10,845 nucleotides of DNA from an uncultured Eubacterium sp. (GTDB lineage Bacteria > Bacillota > Clostridia > Lachnospirales > Lachnospiraceae). The notes under the pieces are model-generated. The model did no database searches. It had not been told where the DNA came from and saw nothing but the letters and a program-made list of their open reading frames with translations. The stretch lies in NCBI GenBank assembly GCA_900545725.1, contig URAI01000082.1, forward strand, positions 1 through 10,845. Direction: 5' to 3'. Positions 1 through 5,788 of the stretch are shown in pieces; position 1 is the stretch's first letter, and each line of letters begins with the position of its first letter. The translations under genes and the position numbers were made by a program.

Positions 1-413
1 CCTAAGTCACGGCCATGCTCTTTCATGATCTCCAGGGTGTCTGCCGCTGCGTCACGGCTGTGGATGATCACCGGAAGCTTCACCTTTCTTGCCAGATCAA
101 GCTGGCGGACAAACCAGTATTTCTGGACATCCCTGGCAGGTTCTTCCCAATGGTAGTCTAAGCCAATCTCACCGATCGCCACCACTTTTTTCTCGTGGCT
201 TTTCTCTTCCAGCCAGTTCATCCACTCTTCGTTCAGTTCCTCAGTTTCGCTCGGATGAACGCCGATAGCGCCGTATAGAAAATCGTGTTTCTCAATCAAC
301 TCTAAGGTGGTGTGACTGCTGTGGATACTGGCTCCTACATTTACCACCCGTTCAATTCCAGCGGCTTTTAACTGCGCCAAAAGCGTCTCTCTGTCCTCAT
401 CAAATGCATCATC
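1..413 (-). pseudogene. TatD-family metal-dependent DNase, internal fragment fused in frame to cysK
   Basis: Read on the minus strand, about 133 residues follow the cysteine synthase part without a stop and run off the left edge. They match a TatD/YcfH-type metal-dependent nuclease (TIM barrel): GAIGVHPSE, then the metal-site strand GEIGLDYHWE, then PVIIHSRDA carrying a metal-binding His. The family's start (an FDTHAH-type motif just before a stretch like DDDAFDEDR) is missing, replaced by cysK sequence. The first 180 bases are about 55% G+C by hand count, clearly richer than the rest, and codons such as CTG, GAG, ATC and CGC become common. The joint lies in the shared bases coding DDAF (about 402-413). 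The fragment lacks the N-terminal HxH metal ligands, so it should not be an active nuclease as it stands. It probably comes from another locus or another genome. Confidence 0.8.
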
Positions 414-1166
414 ATTTTCAATCTTAAGAATTTCATCATATATAGATGTATTAAGTGTCTTCGGAATAAATCCGGCTCCAATCCCCTGAATTTTATGTGG
501 TCCCGGCCTGCCCTCAGATAACACAGGACTTGTCGCTGGCTCAACCGCTACAATCTTAATATCAGGATTCTTAGATTTAAGATATTCACCAACTCCTGAA
601 ATAGTTCCACCTGTTCCAACTCCGGCTACGAAAATATCAACCTTTCCATCTGTCTGCTCCCATATTTCAGGTCCTGTTGTCTTTCTATGAGCAGCAGGAT
701 TAGCAGGATTTTCAAACTGTCCCAATATTATAGAACCCGGAATCTGTTCCTTTAATTCATTTGCTTTATCAATTGCACCTTTCATTCCTTTATACCCATC
801 TGTAAGTACAATTTCAGCACCATATGCCTGTAACAGATTACGTCTTTCAACTGACATTGTCTCAGGAAGTGTAAGAATGGCCCTATATCCTTTAGCTGTT
901 GCAACACAGCCAATTCCTATTCCTGTATTTCCCGATGTCGGCTCAATAATAGTTGAGCCCGGCTTTAATATTCCTCTTTCTTCTGCGTCTTCTATCATGG
1001 CAAGTGCAACTCTGTCCTTAACTGAACCTGCCGGATTAAAATATTCAAGCTTTGCAAGAATTGCTGCATCCTCTGCATTAACAGCCTTCATATATTTATG
1101 AACATATAGCATTGGTGTATTGCCGATTAACTCTGCGGCACTATTTTTTACATTTTTCAATTCCAT
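402..1166 (-). CDS. cysK: cysteine synthase (O-acetylserine sulfhydrylase), 3' end replaced
   Basis: PLP enzyme making cysteine from O-acetylserine and sulfide. The 255 visible residues contain the PLP lysine (NPAGSVKDR, K50), the substrate loop PTSGNTG (76-82), the phosphate loop GTGGT (184-188) and the conserved GPHKIQGIGAGF stretch (222-233). Family members are about 305 residues. The last ~50, including the SSGA segment whose Ser contacts the PLP ring nitrogen, are absent because the frame passes into TatD sequence after DDAF. I chose ATG 1166 because GGAGAG at 1175-1180 lies 8 nt upstream; ATG 1172 would be only 2 nt away. The gene ends the sulfur cluster, 255 bases after trxB. The native gene is probably intact in the organism. 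CysM-type enzymes using a protein thiocarboxylate are an alternative, but the motifs look like CysK. Confidence 0.88.
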
Positions 1167-1175
1167 ATCCATAAC

Positions 1176-1193
1176 TCTCCATTCTACAGACAT
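1176..1193 (-). repeat. partial copy of the dispersed hairpin repeat carrying the cysK ribosome binding site
   Basis: Plus-strand tctccattctacagacat matches the first 18 bases of the full element at 1219 except for TA in place of CG. On the minus strand it reads TGTCTGTAGAATGGAGA and supplies the GGAGA Shine-Dalgarno of cysK. It begins 43 bases from the full copy, so the 3' half of the element occurs twice in tandem before cysK. Confidence 0.65.
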
Positions 1194-1218
1194 TATAAAT
1201 TTATATTTTCATTACTAA

Positions 1219-1271
1219 TCTCCATTCCGCAGACATGTTTAATACCGGAGAAATAGCAGGCAAAATATCAG
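1219..1271 (-). repeat. dispersed ~53-base hairpin-forming repeat, copy 1
   Basis: Aligns without gaps to 10793-10845 at 43 of 53 positions by hand count; the first 14 plus-strand bases (tctccattccgcag) are identical. On minus-strand RNA it folds as AUUUC / UCC / GGUAU - loop - AUGUC / UGC / GGAAU. Differences from copy 2 keep pairing through G.U wobbles on the minus strand, whereas the plus strand would have A.C mismatches. This suggests the element works as minus-strand RNA. It lies in the leader or upstream region of cysK. I do not recognise a named family. Confidence 0.7.
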
Positions 1272-1421
1272 ATCTGGTCATGCAATAAAAGCTAATTCGT
1301 GGCATCTGCGGCATAAATAGCCGGTTCATTTATGAACTTATGAATAATCAGCATATCAATTATATACATAATGACTAATTTGCAATGCCTGTAATACAAA
1401 TTAACCATATAGATATATAAA

Positions 1422-2312
1422 TTATCTGCTGCTTAAAATTGACTGCACAGCATCAGCCCCGTCAGCCGCCGCTGTAATAACCTGTCTTAATTTTTTTGTT
1501 CTTACATCACCGGCAGCATATAATCCATCGCACGATGTTATACAATCTTCTGACGCCTTAACATATCCATTATTGTCAAGCACATCAAAACCTTTAAGCA
1601 ATTCTGTCTGTGGTATCATTCCTATTGCAACAAATATTCCATCTGTTGGAACTGTCATGCCATTACTCAGAATAACTCTTTCAACCTTTCCTTCACCTTC
1701 AATTCCCTGAACTGTTGCATTAGTTATAATATTAACATTTTCTTTTGCTTTTAAATGCTCAAGTGTAAGCTTTGAACCACGGAACTCATCTCTTCTGTGA
1801 ATAAGATTAACTCTGCTGCATATATCTGACAGATACATTGCATCATCAAGAGCCGTATCACCGCCACCTATTACTGTAGCTGTCTTATCTTTATAAAATG
1901 CACCATCACATACAGCACAGTAAGAAATACCCTTGCCGTAATATTTTTTCTCATCATCTATTCCCAGATTTCTATGCTTACAGCCTGCCGCATATATAAT
2001 ATTAGCAGCTTCAAGCTCATCGCCATTATTGCATTTACATATAAACCCATTTTCAAGCTTTTCTATTGAAGTTATCTCGGCTTCAATAAATTCCGCTCCA
2101 AGTTTTTCAGCATGCTCCCTAAAGGCCTCTCCAAGACTGTAACCATCAGTCTGTGGCATGCCTGGATAATTATCTACAAGACTGCTTTCGGCAATTTGCC
2201 CTGTACCAAGATATTCTTTTTCTACAACCACAGCATTAAGCTGTGCTCTTTTTGCATATATCGCTGCCGTAAGTCCTGCCGGTCCACTTCCAATTATTAT
2301 AATATCTAACAT
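1422..2312 (-). CDS. trxB: thioredoxin reductase (FAD, NADPH)
   Basis: Cytosolic flavoprotein of 296 residues, slightly short for the ~310 usual, passing electrons from NADPH via FAD and a redox disulfide to thioredoxin. Visible: FAD-binding GSGPAG (8-13), redox motif CAVC (C132, C135) followed by DGAFY, NADPH-binding GGGDTA (149-154), HRRDEFR (172-178) for the NADPH 2'-phosphate, and a C-terminal AAGDVR FAD motif. The start ATG overlaps the last 7 bases of the JAMM protease gene, indicating translational coupling. Location in the sulfur cluster with a CVPC thioredoxin suggests this pair keeps carrier, sulfite reductase or TusA thiols reduced. It could also be the cell's general reductase; the sequence cannot decide between these. 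Confidence 0.93.
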   Translation of the reverse strand: MLDIIIIGSGPAGLTAAIYAKRAQLNAVVVEKEYLGTGQIAESSLVDNYPGMPQTDGYSLGEAFREHAEKLGAEFIEAEITSIEKLENGFICKCNNGDELEAANIIYAAGCKHRNLGIDDEKKYYGKGISYCAVCDGAFYKDKTATVIGGGDTALDDAMYLSDICSRVNLIHRRDEFRGSKLTLEHLKAKENVNIITNATVQGIEGEGKVERVILSNGMTVPTDGIFVAIGMIPQTELLKGFDVLDNNGYVKASEDCITSCDGLYAAGDVRTKKLRQVITAAADGADAVQSILSSR

Positions 2313-2716
2313 ATTACAAGTTCTTCCTTTGTTGAAACATCGCCTTCAATATGGAATGAATTAAGTACAGGATTGTCTGCATCCATTAATGAAAGAATCA
2401 TATAGCTTGCCTTACTATCATATGCAAGTCGTTTGTCCTCTTCCGATGGTCTTGATGGTGATTCAGGATGTGAATGCCAGTTACCAAGTGGTGCAAAGCC
2501 ATTTGCTCTCATATCCTTGACAGCTGCTAACTGTTCCTTTGGATCCAATGTAAAATGTTCATTTGAATGGTCTATATTTGTTAAAATATATACTTTTCTG
2601 ATAATCTTATTACCATCTTCTATTGTACCTGCAATAAGTCCACAGGCTTCTTCCGGAACTACTGATTTTGCATGTTCAAGTATGCGTTCGTAATCTGCTT
2701 TATTCATTGAAATCAT
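2306..2716 (-). CDS. hcyD: JAMM/MPN+ zinc metalloprotease of the sulfur-carrier pathway (HcyD/Mec-like)
   Basis: 136-residue single-domain JAMM isopeptidase. The metal-site signature is complete: Glu in PEEACGL (E23 as likely general base), then H81-S-H83, S91 and D94 in the H-x-H-x7-S-x2-D pattern. Relatives include Mec of Mycobacterium, which releases cysteine from CysO, and HcyD of Wolinella, which removes the residue after the carrier's GG and later hydrolyses carrier-homocysteine. The neighbouring carrier here ends GGG plus five residues, so a trimming protease is needed; this is the obvious candidate (inference). ATG 2716 is the first in-frame start after an upstream stop, with AAGGAG about 11 nt before it. 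The last 7 bases overlap trxB. The symbol is assigned by context and motif, not by search. Confidence 0.85.
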   Translation of the reverse strand: MISMNKADYERILEHAKSVVPEEACGLIAGTIEDGNKIIRKVYILTNIDHSNEHFTLDPKEQLAAVKDMRANGFAPLGNWHSHPESPSRPSEEDKRLAYDSKASYMILSLMDADNPVLNSFHIEGDVSTKEELVIC

Positions 2717-2909
2717 CTTATGCTAATCTCCTTATTATTCTAATCCAATATACATTTATCTAAAAATAATGCACTAAAGCTGCCGCACTCAGGATTGTTA
2801 ATGTTTTATCAAAGTCCTTTATAACGGCAGCTCCATATTATAATTGCATATTCATAGTATGTATTAAATTTTGTACATTATGTATTGATAAACATATTAC
2901 ATTCTAATT
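2717..2909 (-). promoter_or_regulatory. hcyF-hcyD spacer: candidate promoter and structured leader
   Basis: On the minus strand TTATCA (2886-2891) and TTTAAT (2863-2868), 17 bases apart, form a moderate sigma-A-like promoter. The ~140-base leader that would follow holds a perfect 8-bp stem (AGCTGCCG at 2825-2832 with CGGCAGCT at 2778-2785) around 39 bases that include a second AGGA/TCCT pairing. After the stem comes UUUAGUGCAUUAUUUUU, a poor terminator tail. I see no conserved core of the T-box, SAM or cobalamin classes. It may be an attenuator, a processing site or a degenerate repeat. Confidence 0.4.
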
Positions 2910-3719
2910 TTAAATATGGTCTGTACACTCAACCTGTTCATAATCAATAAGCTCTGTGATTGTAGGATTATCTCCACATACAGCACACCCATGTGTATCT
3001 GACGGAAGTTTAATCTTATGGAACTCCTGATTGATTGCATCATAAGTTAAAAGATAACCTGTTAAAAGCTTGCCTACCCCTGTAATATACTTAATTGCTT
3101 CCATTGCCTGAAGGCTTCCAATAACACCACCCATAGCACCAATAACTCCAGCCTGTTTACATGTAGGCACTGCATCCTTTGGTGGTGGATTCTTAAATAC
3201 ACATCTGTAGCATGGTCCTTCTCCCGGTACATAAGTCATAAGCTGACCCTTAAATCTGATAATTCCTGCATGTGAAAATGGCTTCTTAGCCATAACACAG
3301 GCATCATTGATAAGGAATTTCGCCGGGAAATTATCTGTTCCATCAATAATGAAATCATAATCCTTTATGATTTCCATAATATTTTCACTTGTAAGAAATT
3401 CTCTGTATGTATTAACTACAACATCAGGATTCATTGCATTGATTGTCTCTTTGGCAGACTTAACCTTAGCCTTGCCAATATCGGCTGTCTGATGGATAAT
3501 CTGTCTTTGAAGATTACTAAGGTCTACATCATCAGCATCAACGATACCAATAGTACCAACACCTGCTGCTGCAAGATACATAGCTGCCGGAGCACCAAGT
3601 CCGCCTGCTCCTACTATCAATACCTTTGAATTAAGAAGCTTTCTCTGACCCTTTGCGCCAACTTCCTTTAAAATAATATGTCTTGAATATCTTTCAATCT
3701 GCTCATCAGTTAATGCCAT
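2910..3719 (-). CDS. hcyF: ThiF/MoeB-type E1 adenylyltransferase for the sulfur carrier (HcyF-like)
   Basis: 269-residue E1-like enzyme that would adenylate the C-terminal glycine of the upstream ThiS-like carrier with ATP so that sulfide can form a thiocarboxylate. Visible: opening RYSRHIILKEVG, nucleotide loop GAGGLG (37-42), acidic strand with DLSNLQRQ (67-74), DGTDNF (126-131), zinc cysteines C170/C173 and C245/C248, and C187 in PTCKQAGVIGA. There is no rhodanese domain, unlike MoeB-rhodanese (MOCS3) fusions, so sulfur must come from elsewhere, probably sulfide from the sulfite reductase or TusA. ATG 3719 is preferred over the in-frame GTG at 3728 because GGGAGGTG is well spaced before it. 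It overlaps the carrier gene by 14 bases. MoeB or ThiF activity cannot be excluded from sequence, but no other molybdopterin or thiamine genes are nearby. Confidence 0.88.
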   Translation of the reverse strand: MALTDEQIERYSRHIILKEVGAKGQRKLLNSKVLIVGAGGLGAPAAMYLAAAGVGTIGIVDADDVDLSNLQRQIIHQTADIGKAKVKSAKETINAMNPDVVVNTYREFLTSENIMEIIKDYDFIIDGTDNFPAKFLINDACVMAKKPFSHAGIIRFKGQLMTYVPGEGPCYRCVFKNPPPKDAVPTCKQAGVIGAMGGVIGSLQAMEAIKYITGVGKLLTGYLLTYDAINQEFHKIKLPSDTHGCAVCGDNPTITELIDYEQVECTDHI

Positions 3720-3924
3720 AGCTTCCACCTCCCATGAAATAAAGGAATTCTACATTATCACCTTCTTTTAAGACTGTTGAAGCTTTCTTATCACTGTCAA
3801 CAAATTCTTCATTAATAGATACTGTAACATATTCCGGTGTTTCAACATTTTCAAGCTCGATAAGTTCTGGTAATGTTAAACCATCTTTAACTTCTTTTTT
3901 TGTTCCTGATACTATAATCTGCAT
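3706..3924 (-). CDS. hcyS: ThiS/MoaD-like sulfur carrier protein with a five-residue tail after GGG (HcyS-like)
   Basis: 72-residue ubiquitin-fold carrier. The core (MQIIVSGTKKEV, a VSINEEFV strand, EGDNVEFLYFMGGG) is typical of ThiS/MoaD. Mature ThiS ends at Gly-Gly; this one continues SYGIN after G65-G67, so the thiocarboxylate can form only after cleavage. In Wolinella, HcyS carries a C-terminal Ala removed by HcyD, and the JAMM gene two positions downstream is the likely counterpart. The tail is encoded in the 14-base overlap with the E1 gene, and the GGG codons also form the E1's Shine-Dalgarno. I chose ATG 3924 because GAGGAA precedes it closely. An upstream in-frame ATG at 3978 would add 18 residues (MYLIVNMNKKPL onwards) unlike the family. 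A thiamine role is less likely because no thiG, thiH or thiE is present. Confidence 0.88.
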   Translation of the reverse strand: MQIIVSGTKKEVKDGLTLPELIELENVETPEYVTVSINEEFVDSDKKASTVLKEGDNVEFLYFMGGGSYGIN

Positions 3925-4003
3925 ATCTTCCTCTTTCCGCCATAACGGCTTTTTATTCATGTTTACTATTAAGTACAAAAAATACTTCTGTCACTTATAC
4001 ATT

Positions 4004-4032
4004 TTATTAATAACAAATTTAATATTGTCCAA
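4004..4032 (-). promoter_or_regulatory. weak candidate promoter for hcyS-hcyF
   Basis: Minus-strand TTGGAC (4027-4032) and TAATAA (4004-4009) are separated by 17 bases in the 139-base gap between the thioredoxin and carrier genes. The -10 match is poor. The gap itself and the absence of a clear terminator after the thioredoxin gene leave open whether hcyS is read through from upstream. Confidence 0.25.
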
Positions 4033-4063
4033 TAACTCTGGCCTGTAAGCTCACAACTAATAA

Positions 4064-4381
4064 TTACAAATTATCTGTAAGCCACTGGCTTAATGCATCC
4101 TTTCTTACAGCGCCTGTCTGTCTTGCAAGCTCTTTTCCATCTTTAAATAAAACAAGTGTAGGAACCGACTGCACTCCATACTCCTCTGCAACTTCTGCAT
4201 CAAAGTTAATATTTACCTTATATACTGAAAGTTTTCCTTCATTATCATCCTCGATATCTCCTATAACCGGAGTCATTCTCTTACAAGGAACGCAACTGTC
4301 TGAATAAAAATCAATAAGTACCGGTAGTGAACTGTCTAATACTTTCTCTTTAAAATCATCCTTACCAACTCTTGCCGCCAT
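4064..4381 (-). CDS. trxA: thioredoxin-like protein with CVPC active site
   Basis: 105-residue cytosolic thioredoxin fold. The redox pair is C30-VP-C33 in YSDSCVPCKR instead of the usual WCGPC: the Trp before the first Cys is Ser, and Gly-Pro is Val-Pro, which should alter redox potential and partners. The cis-proline motif is intact (SVPTLVLF), as are the buried acid strand LIDFYSD and the later G-x-x-K region. A strong AAAGGAGA lies just before the ATG. It follows tusA by 33 bases and shares the cluster with trxB. I infer it reduces a cluster member, such as a TusA persulfide, oxidised carrier or E1 cysteine, or donates to sulfur metabolism generally. It is clearly a thioredoxin; its specific substrate is unknown. 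Confidence 0.9.
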   Translation of the reverse strand: MAARVGKDDFKEKVLDSSLPVLIDFYSDSCVPCKRMTPVIGDIEDDNEGKLSVYKVNINFDAEVAEEYGVQSVPTLVLFKDGKELARQTGAVRKDALSQWLTDNL

Positions 4382-4414
4382 GTCTTATCTCCTTTCTTCG
4401 TATTCTGCAAATAA

Positions 4415-4666
4415 TTAATCTTCAACCTTTTTTACAATAAGGTTATATGTTCCATCTTCATTATTGACAAGCTTTAATATCTGATGTCCCTCTTCCTTAA
4501 TGCTTCTTGGCACATTCTGAACAGGTTCTCCATCATTCATTCTTATAGCTATAACCTCTCCTTCATCAAGCTCGTCTAATGCAACTTTAGCCTTAACAAA
4601 TGTTAATGGGCATACCTTATCAGTAATATCAACCTGATCATCAATCTTAATTCCTGCTATTTCCAT
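4415..4666 (-). CDS. tusA: TusA/SirA-family sulfur carrier
   Basis: 83-residue alpha/beta protein of the TusA family, which carries persulfide sulfur on one cysteine. The N-terminal motif is KVCPLTFVKAK: Cys-Pro is present but the second Pro of CPxP is replaced by Thr, a variant I associate with cluster-borne TusA proteins in sulfur-assimilating anaerobes. The middle IAIRMNDGEPVQNVPRSIKEEGHQ is typical. ATG 4666 is preferred: the GAAAGGA upstream sits about 8 nt from it but only 2 nt from ATG 4672, and the longer open frame (to 4705) would add family-atypical residues. Placed between sulfite reductase and thioredoxin, it may bind sulfide or persulfide for transfer to the carrier (inference). 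Three direct repeats precede it. Confidence 0.86.
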   Translation of the reverse strand: MEIAGIKIDDQVDITDKVCPLTFVKAKVALDELDEGEVIAIRMNDGEPVQNVPRSIKEEGHQILKLVNNEDGTYNLIVKKVED

Positions 4667-4688
4667 ATTCATTTTCCTTTCTTTAGTT

Positions 4689-4792
4689 ATGTCCGATTTA
4701 TTCAATCAGGCATATTTTATTTTCATATCTGCAATGTCCGATTTATTCAAAATCATATATTATACTTTACATCTATGATGTCCGATTTATTC
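4689..4792 (-). repeat. three 15-bp direct repeats upstream of tusA (putative operators)
   Basis: Plus-strand atgtccgatttattc (minus: GAATAAATCGGACAT) occurs exactly three times, starting at 4689, 4734 and 4778, at 45 and 44 base intervals, about four helical turns. The intervening sequences are AT-rich and differ, with faint similarity near their ends. A TATAAT on the minus strand (4759-4764) lies between copies 3 and 2. Copy 3 covers where its -35 should be and copy 2 falls near +5 to +19. The copy nearest the gene ends about 8 bases before the tusA Shine-Dalgarno. The layout fits binding sites for a sulfur-responsive regulator; the protein is unknown. Confidence 0.75.
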
Positions 4793-4820
4793 TATCTATT
4801 TATTACAATCTGTTTATGGC

Positions 4821-4837
4821 ATATGTAATTAACATAT
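4821..4837. promoter_or_regulatory. small inverted repeat between sir and the direct repeats
   Basis: ATATGT at 4821-4826 and ACATAT at 4832-4837 form a 6-bp palindrome with a 5-base centre. It could be a dimeric regulator site or a weak mRNA hairpin after sir. In DNA this AT-rich it may also be chance. Confidence 0.25.
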
Positions 4838-4897
4838 CATAATAAAATCCAGCATTTATTAATATATCTGTAACCTTATAAATGTGTTCTAATTAAA

Positions 4898-5776
4898 CTA
4901 TGCTTCAACCGGCTTGTTATCATATGCTGCCTTAATTCTCTTTCTAAATTCGTCTTCTCCTACTCTCTGGAGTAAAAGTCTGAATCTCTCTCCCGGATTA
5001 GCATAATCTTCAAAGAATCCCATTGCTGCATCTGTAACTCTGAATAATGTATCTTCATCTTCGATTAATGGCAAGAGATTCTCTCCCTTATATATATGAT
5101 TACCAAATAATCCACCGAATGAAACAATAAAACCACTCTTTGTATCCCATGCATCTGTCGGACATGCCTTTGCACATCTGCCACAATATGTACACTTTGA
5201 CTGGTCTACTATAACCTCCGTACCTGTACATTTAATAGCACCTTCACGGCATGCCTTTTCACATACACCACAGTTAATACACTTATCAGAAACCCATTTT
5301 ACTCTCATACCGCCCTTAACGCCGACATCATTTTCCTCAGCCTTAAGACAGTTATTCTGACATCCTGTAACACCAAACTTAAACTTATGTGGAAGTTCTC
5401 TTCCGAAGTAATGGCTGTCGAGCTTTTGGGCTATATCATAAGAGTCGATACAGCCGCTCGGACAGACTGCATTACCCTGACATGCTGTAACAGTTCTTAC
5501 TCTTGGTCCACATACCCCCGGCTTAACTCCTCCATCAGCAAGCTGTGCTCTTACTTCCTCGATATCATCAAAATTAATAAAAGGAATCTCTATTCCCTGT
5601 CTTGATGTCATATGTACATAACCCTTACCGTACTTTTCTGACACATCTGCAATAGCCTTAATATTTTCTGCTGTAAGATTACCACCTACAACCTGTACTC
5701 TTAATGAGAAGTAGCCTTTCTGCTTCTGTCTCATAAAACCACCTTTTTTTAATGATGCATAATCAATCTTTGCCAT
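4898..5776 (-). CDS. siroheme sulfite reductase with two fused [4Fe-4S] ferredoxin motifs
   Basis: 292-residue enzyme reducing sulfite to sulfide with six electrons. The N-terminal half is a single nitrite/sulfite reductase ferredoxin-like repeat with TSRQGIEI (58-65; Arg for substrate and siroheme). The siroheme-[4Fe-4S] ligands are C99-x5-C105 and C139-x3-C143. Two ferredoxin clusters follow: C166, C169, C172, C176 and C195, C198, C201, C205. This compact arrangement resembles the AsrC/small assimilatory group, about half the size of CysI. No flavoprotein subunit is present, so electrons probably come from ferredoxin. It starts 12 bases after metY, its Shine-Dalgarno (AGAGAGGT) overlapping the metY stop region, so the two are co-translated. 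In the cluster it corresponds functionally to Sir, which feeds sulfide to the carrier. Confidence 0.9.
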   Translation of the reverse strand: MAKIDYASLKKGGFMRQKQKGYFSLRVQVVGGNLTAENIKAIADVSEKYGKGYVHMTSRQGIEIPFINFDDIEEVRAQLADGGVKPGVCGPRVRTVTACQGNAVCPSGCIDSYDIAQKLDSHYFGRELPHKFKFGVTGCQNNCLKAEENDVGVKGGMRVKWVSDKCINCGVCEKACREGAIKCTGTEVIVDQSKCTYCGRCAKACPTDAWDTKSGFIVSFGGLFGNHIYKGENLLPLIEDEDTLFRVTDAAMGFFEDYANPGERFRLLLQRVGEDEFRKRIKAAYDNKPVEA

Positions 5777-5788
5777 ATAAATACCTCT

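Larger units (their letters stand above)
1167..1421. other. trxB-cysK intergenic region with repeats and inverted repeats
   Basis: No gene is seen here. The right part holds an AT-rich inverted repeat just past the trxB stop (taatttg at 1376-1382 with caaatta at 1397-1403). Two small hairpins follow in minus-strand order, near 1323-1337 (GTTCA/TGAAC) and 1309-1323 (CGGC/GCCG). None is followed by a U-tract, so I do not call a terminator. The left part holds one full and one partial copy of a dispersed repeat, listed separately. A TATAAT lies between the two copies, but no matching -35 is visible. Confidence 0.6.

Noticed and set aside
877..1101. Plus-strand open frame inside cysK, and similar frames opposite trxB, hcyD, sir and metY
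   Set aside because: All are antisense shadows of well-conserved minus-strand genes with no start signals of their own.
1..1166. A genuine bifunctional CysK-TatD enzyme
   Set aside because: Both domains lose essential parts (the SSGA PLP segment and the N-terminal HxH), and base composition changes at the joint, so a chimera or broken gene is more likely.
1185..1200. Promoter using TATAAT just before cysK
   Set aside because: No acceptable -35 at 16-18 bases, and the leader would be only about 20 bases long.
3706..3924. Thiamine (ThiS) or molybdopterin (MoaD) biosynthesis
   Set aside because: No thiG, thiH, thiE, moaE or moeA is nearby; the neighbours are metY, sulfite reductase, tusA and a JAMM protease.
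4689..4792. Short CRISPR array
   Set aside because: The repeat is only 15 bp, with three copies, AT-rich spacers of about 30 bases that resemble each other, and no cas genes nearby.
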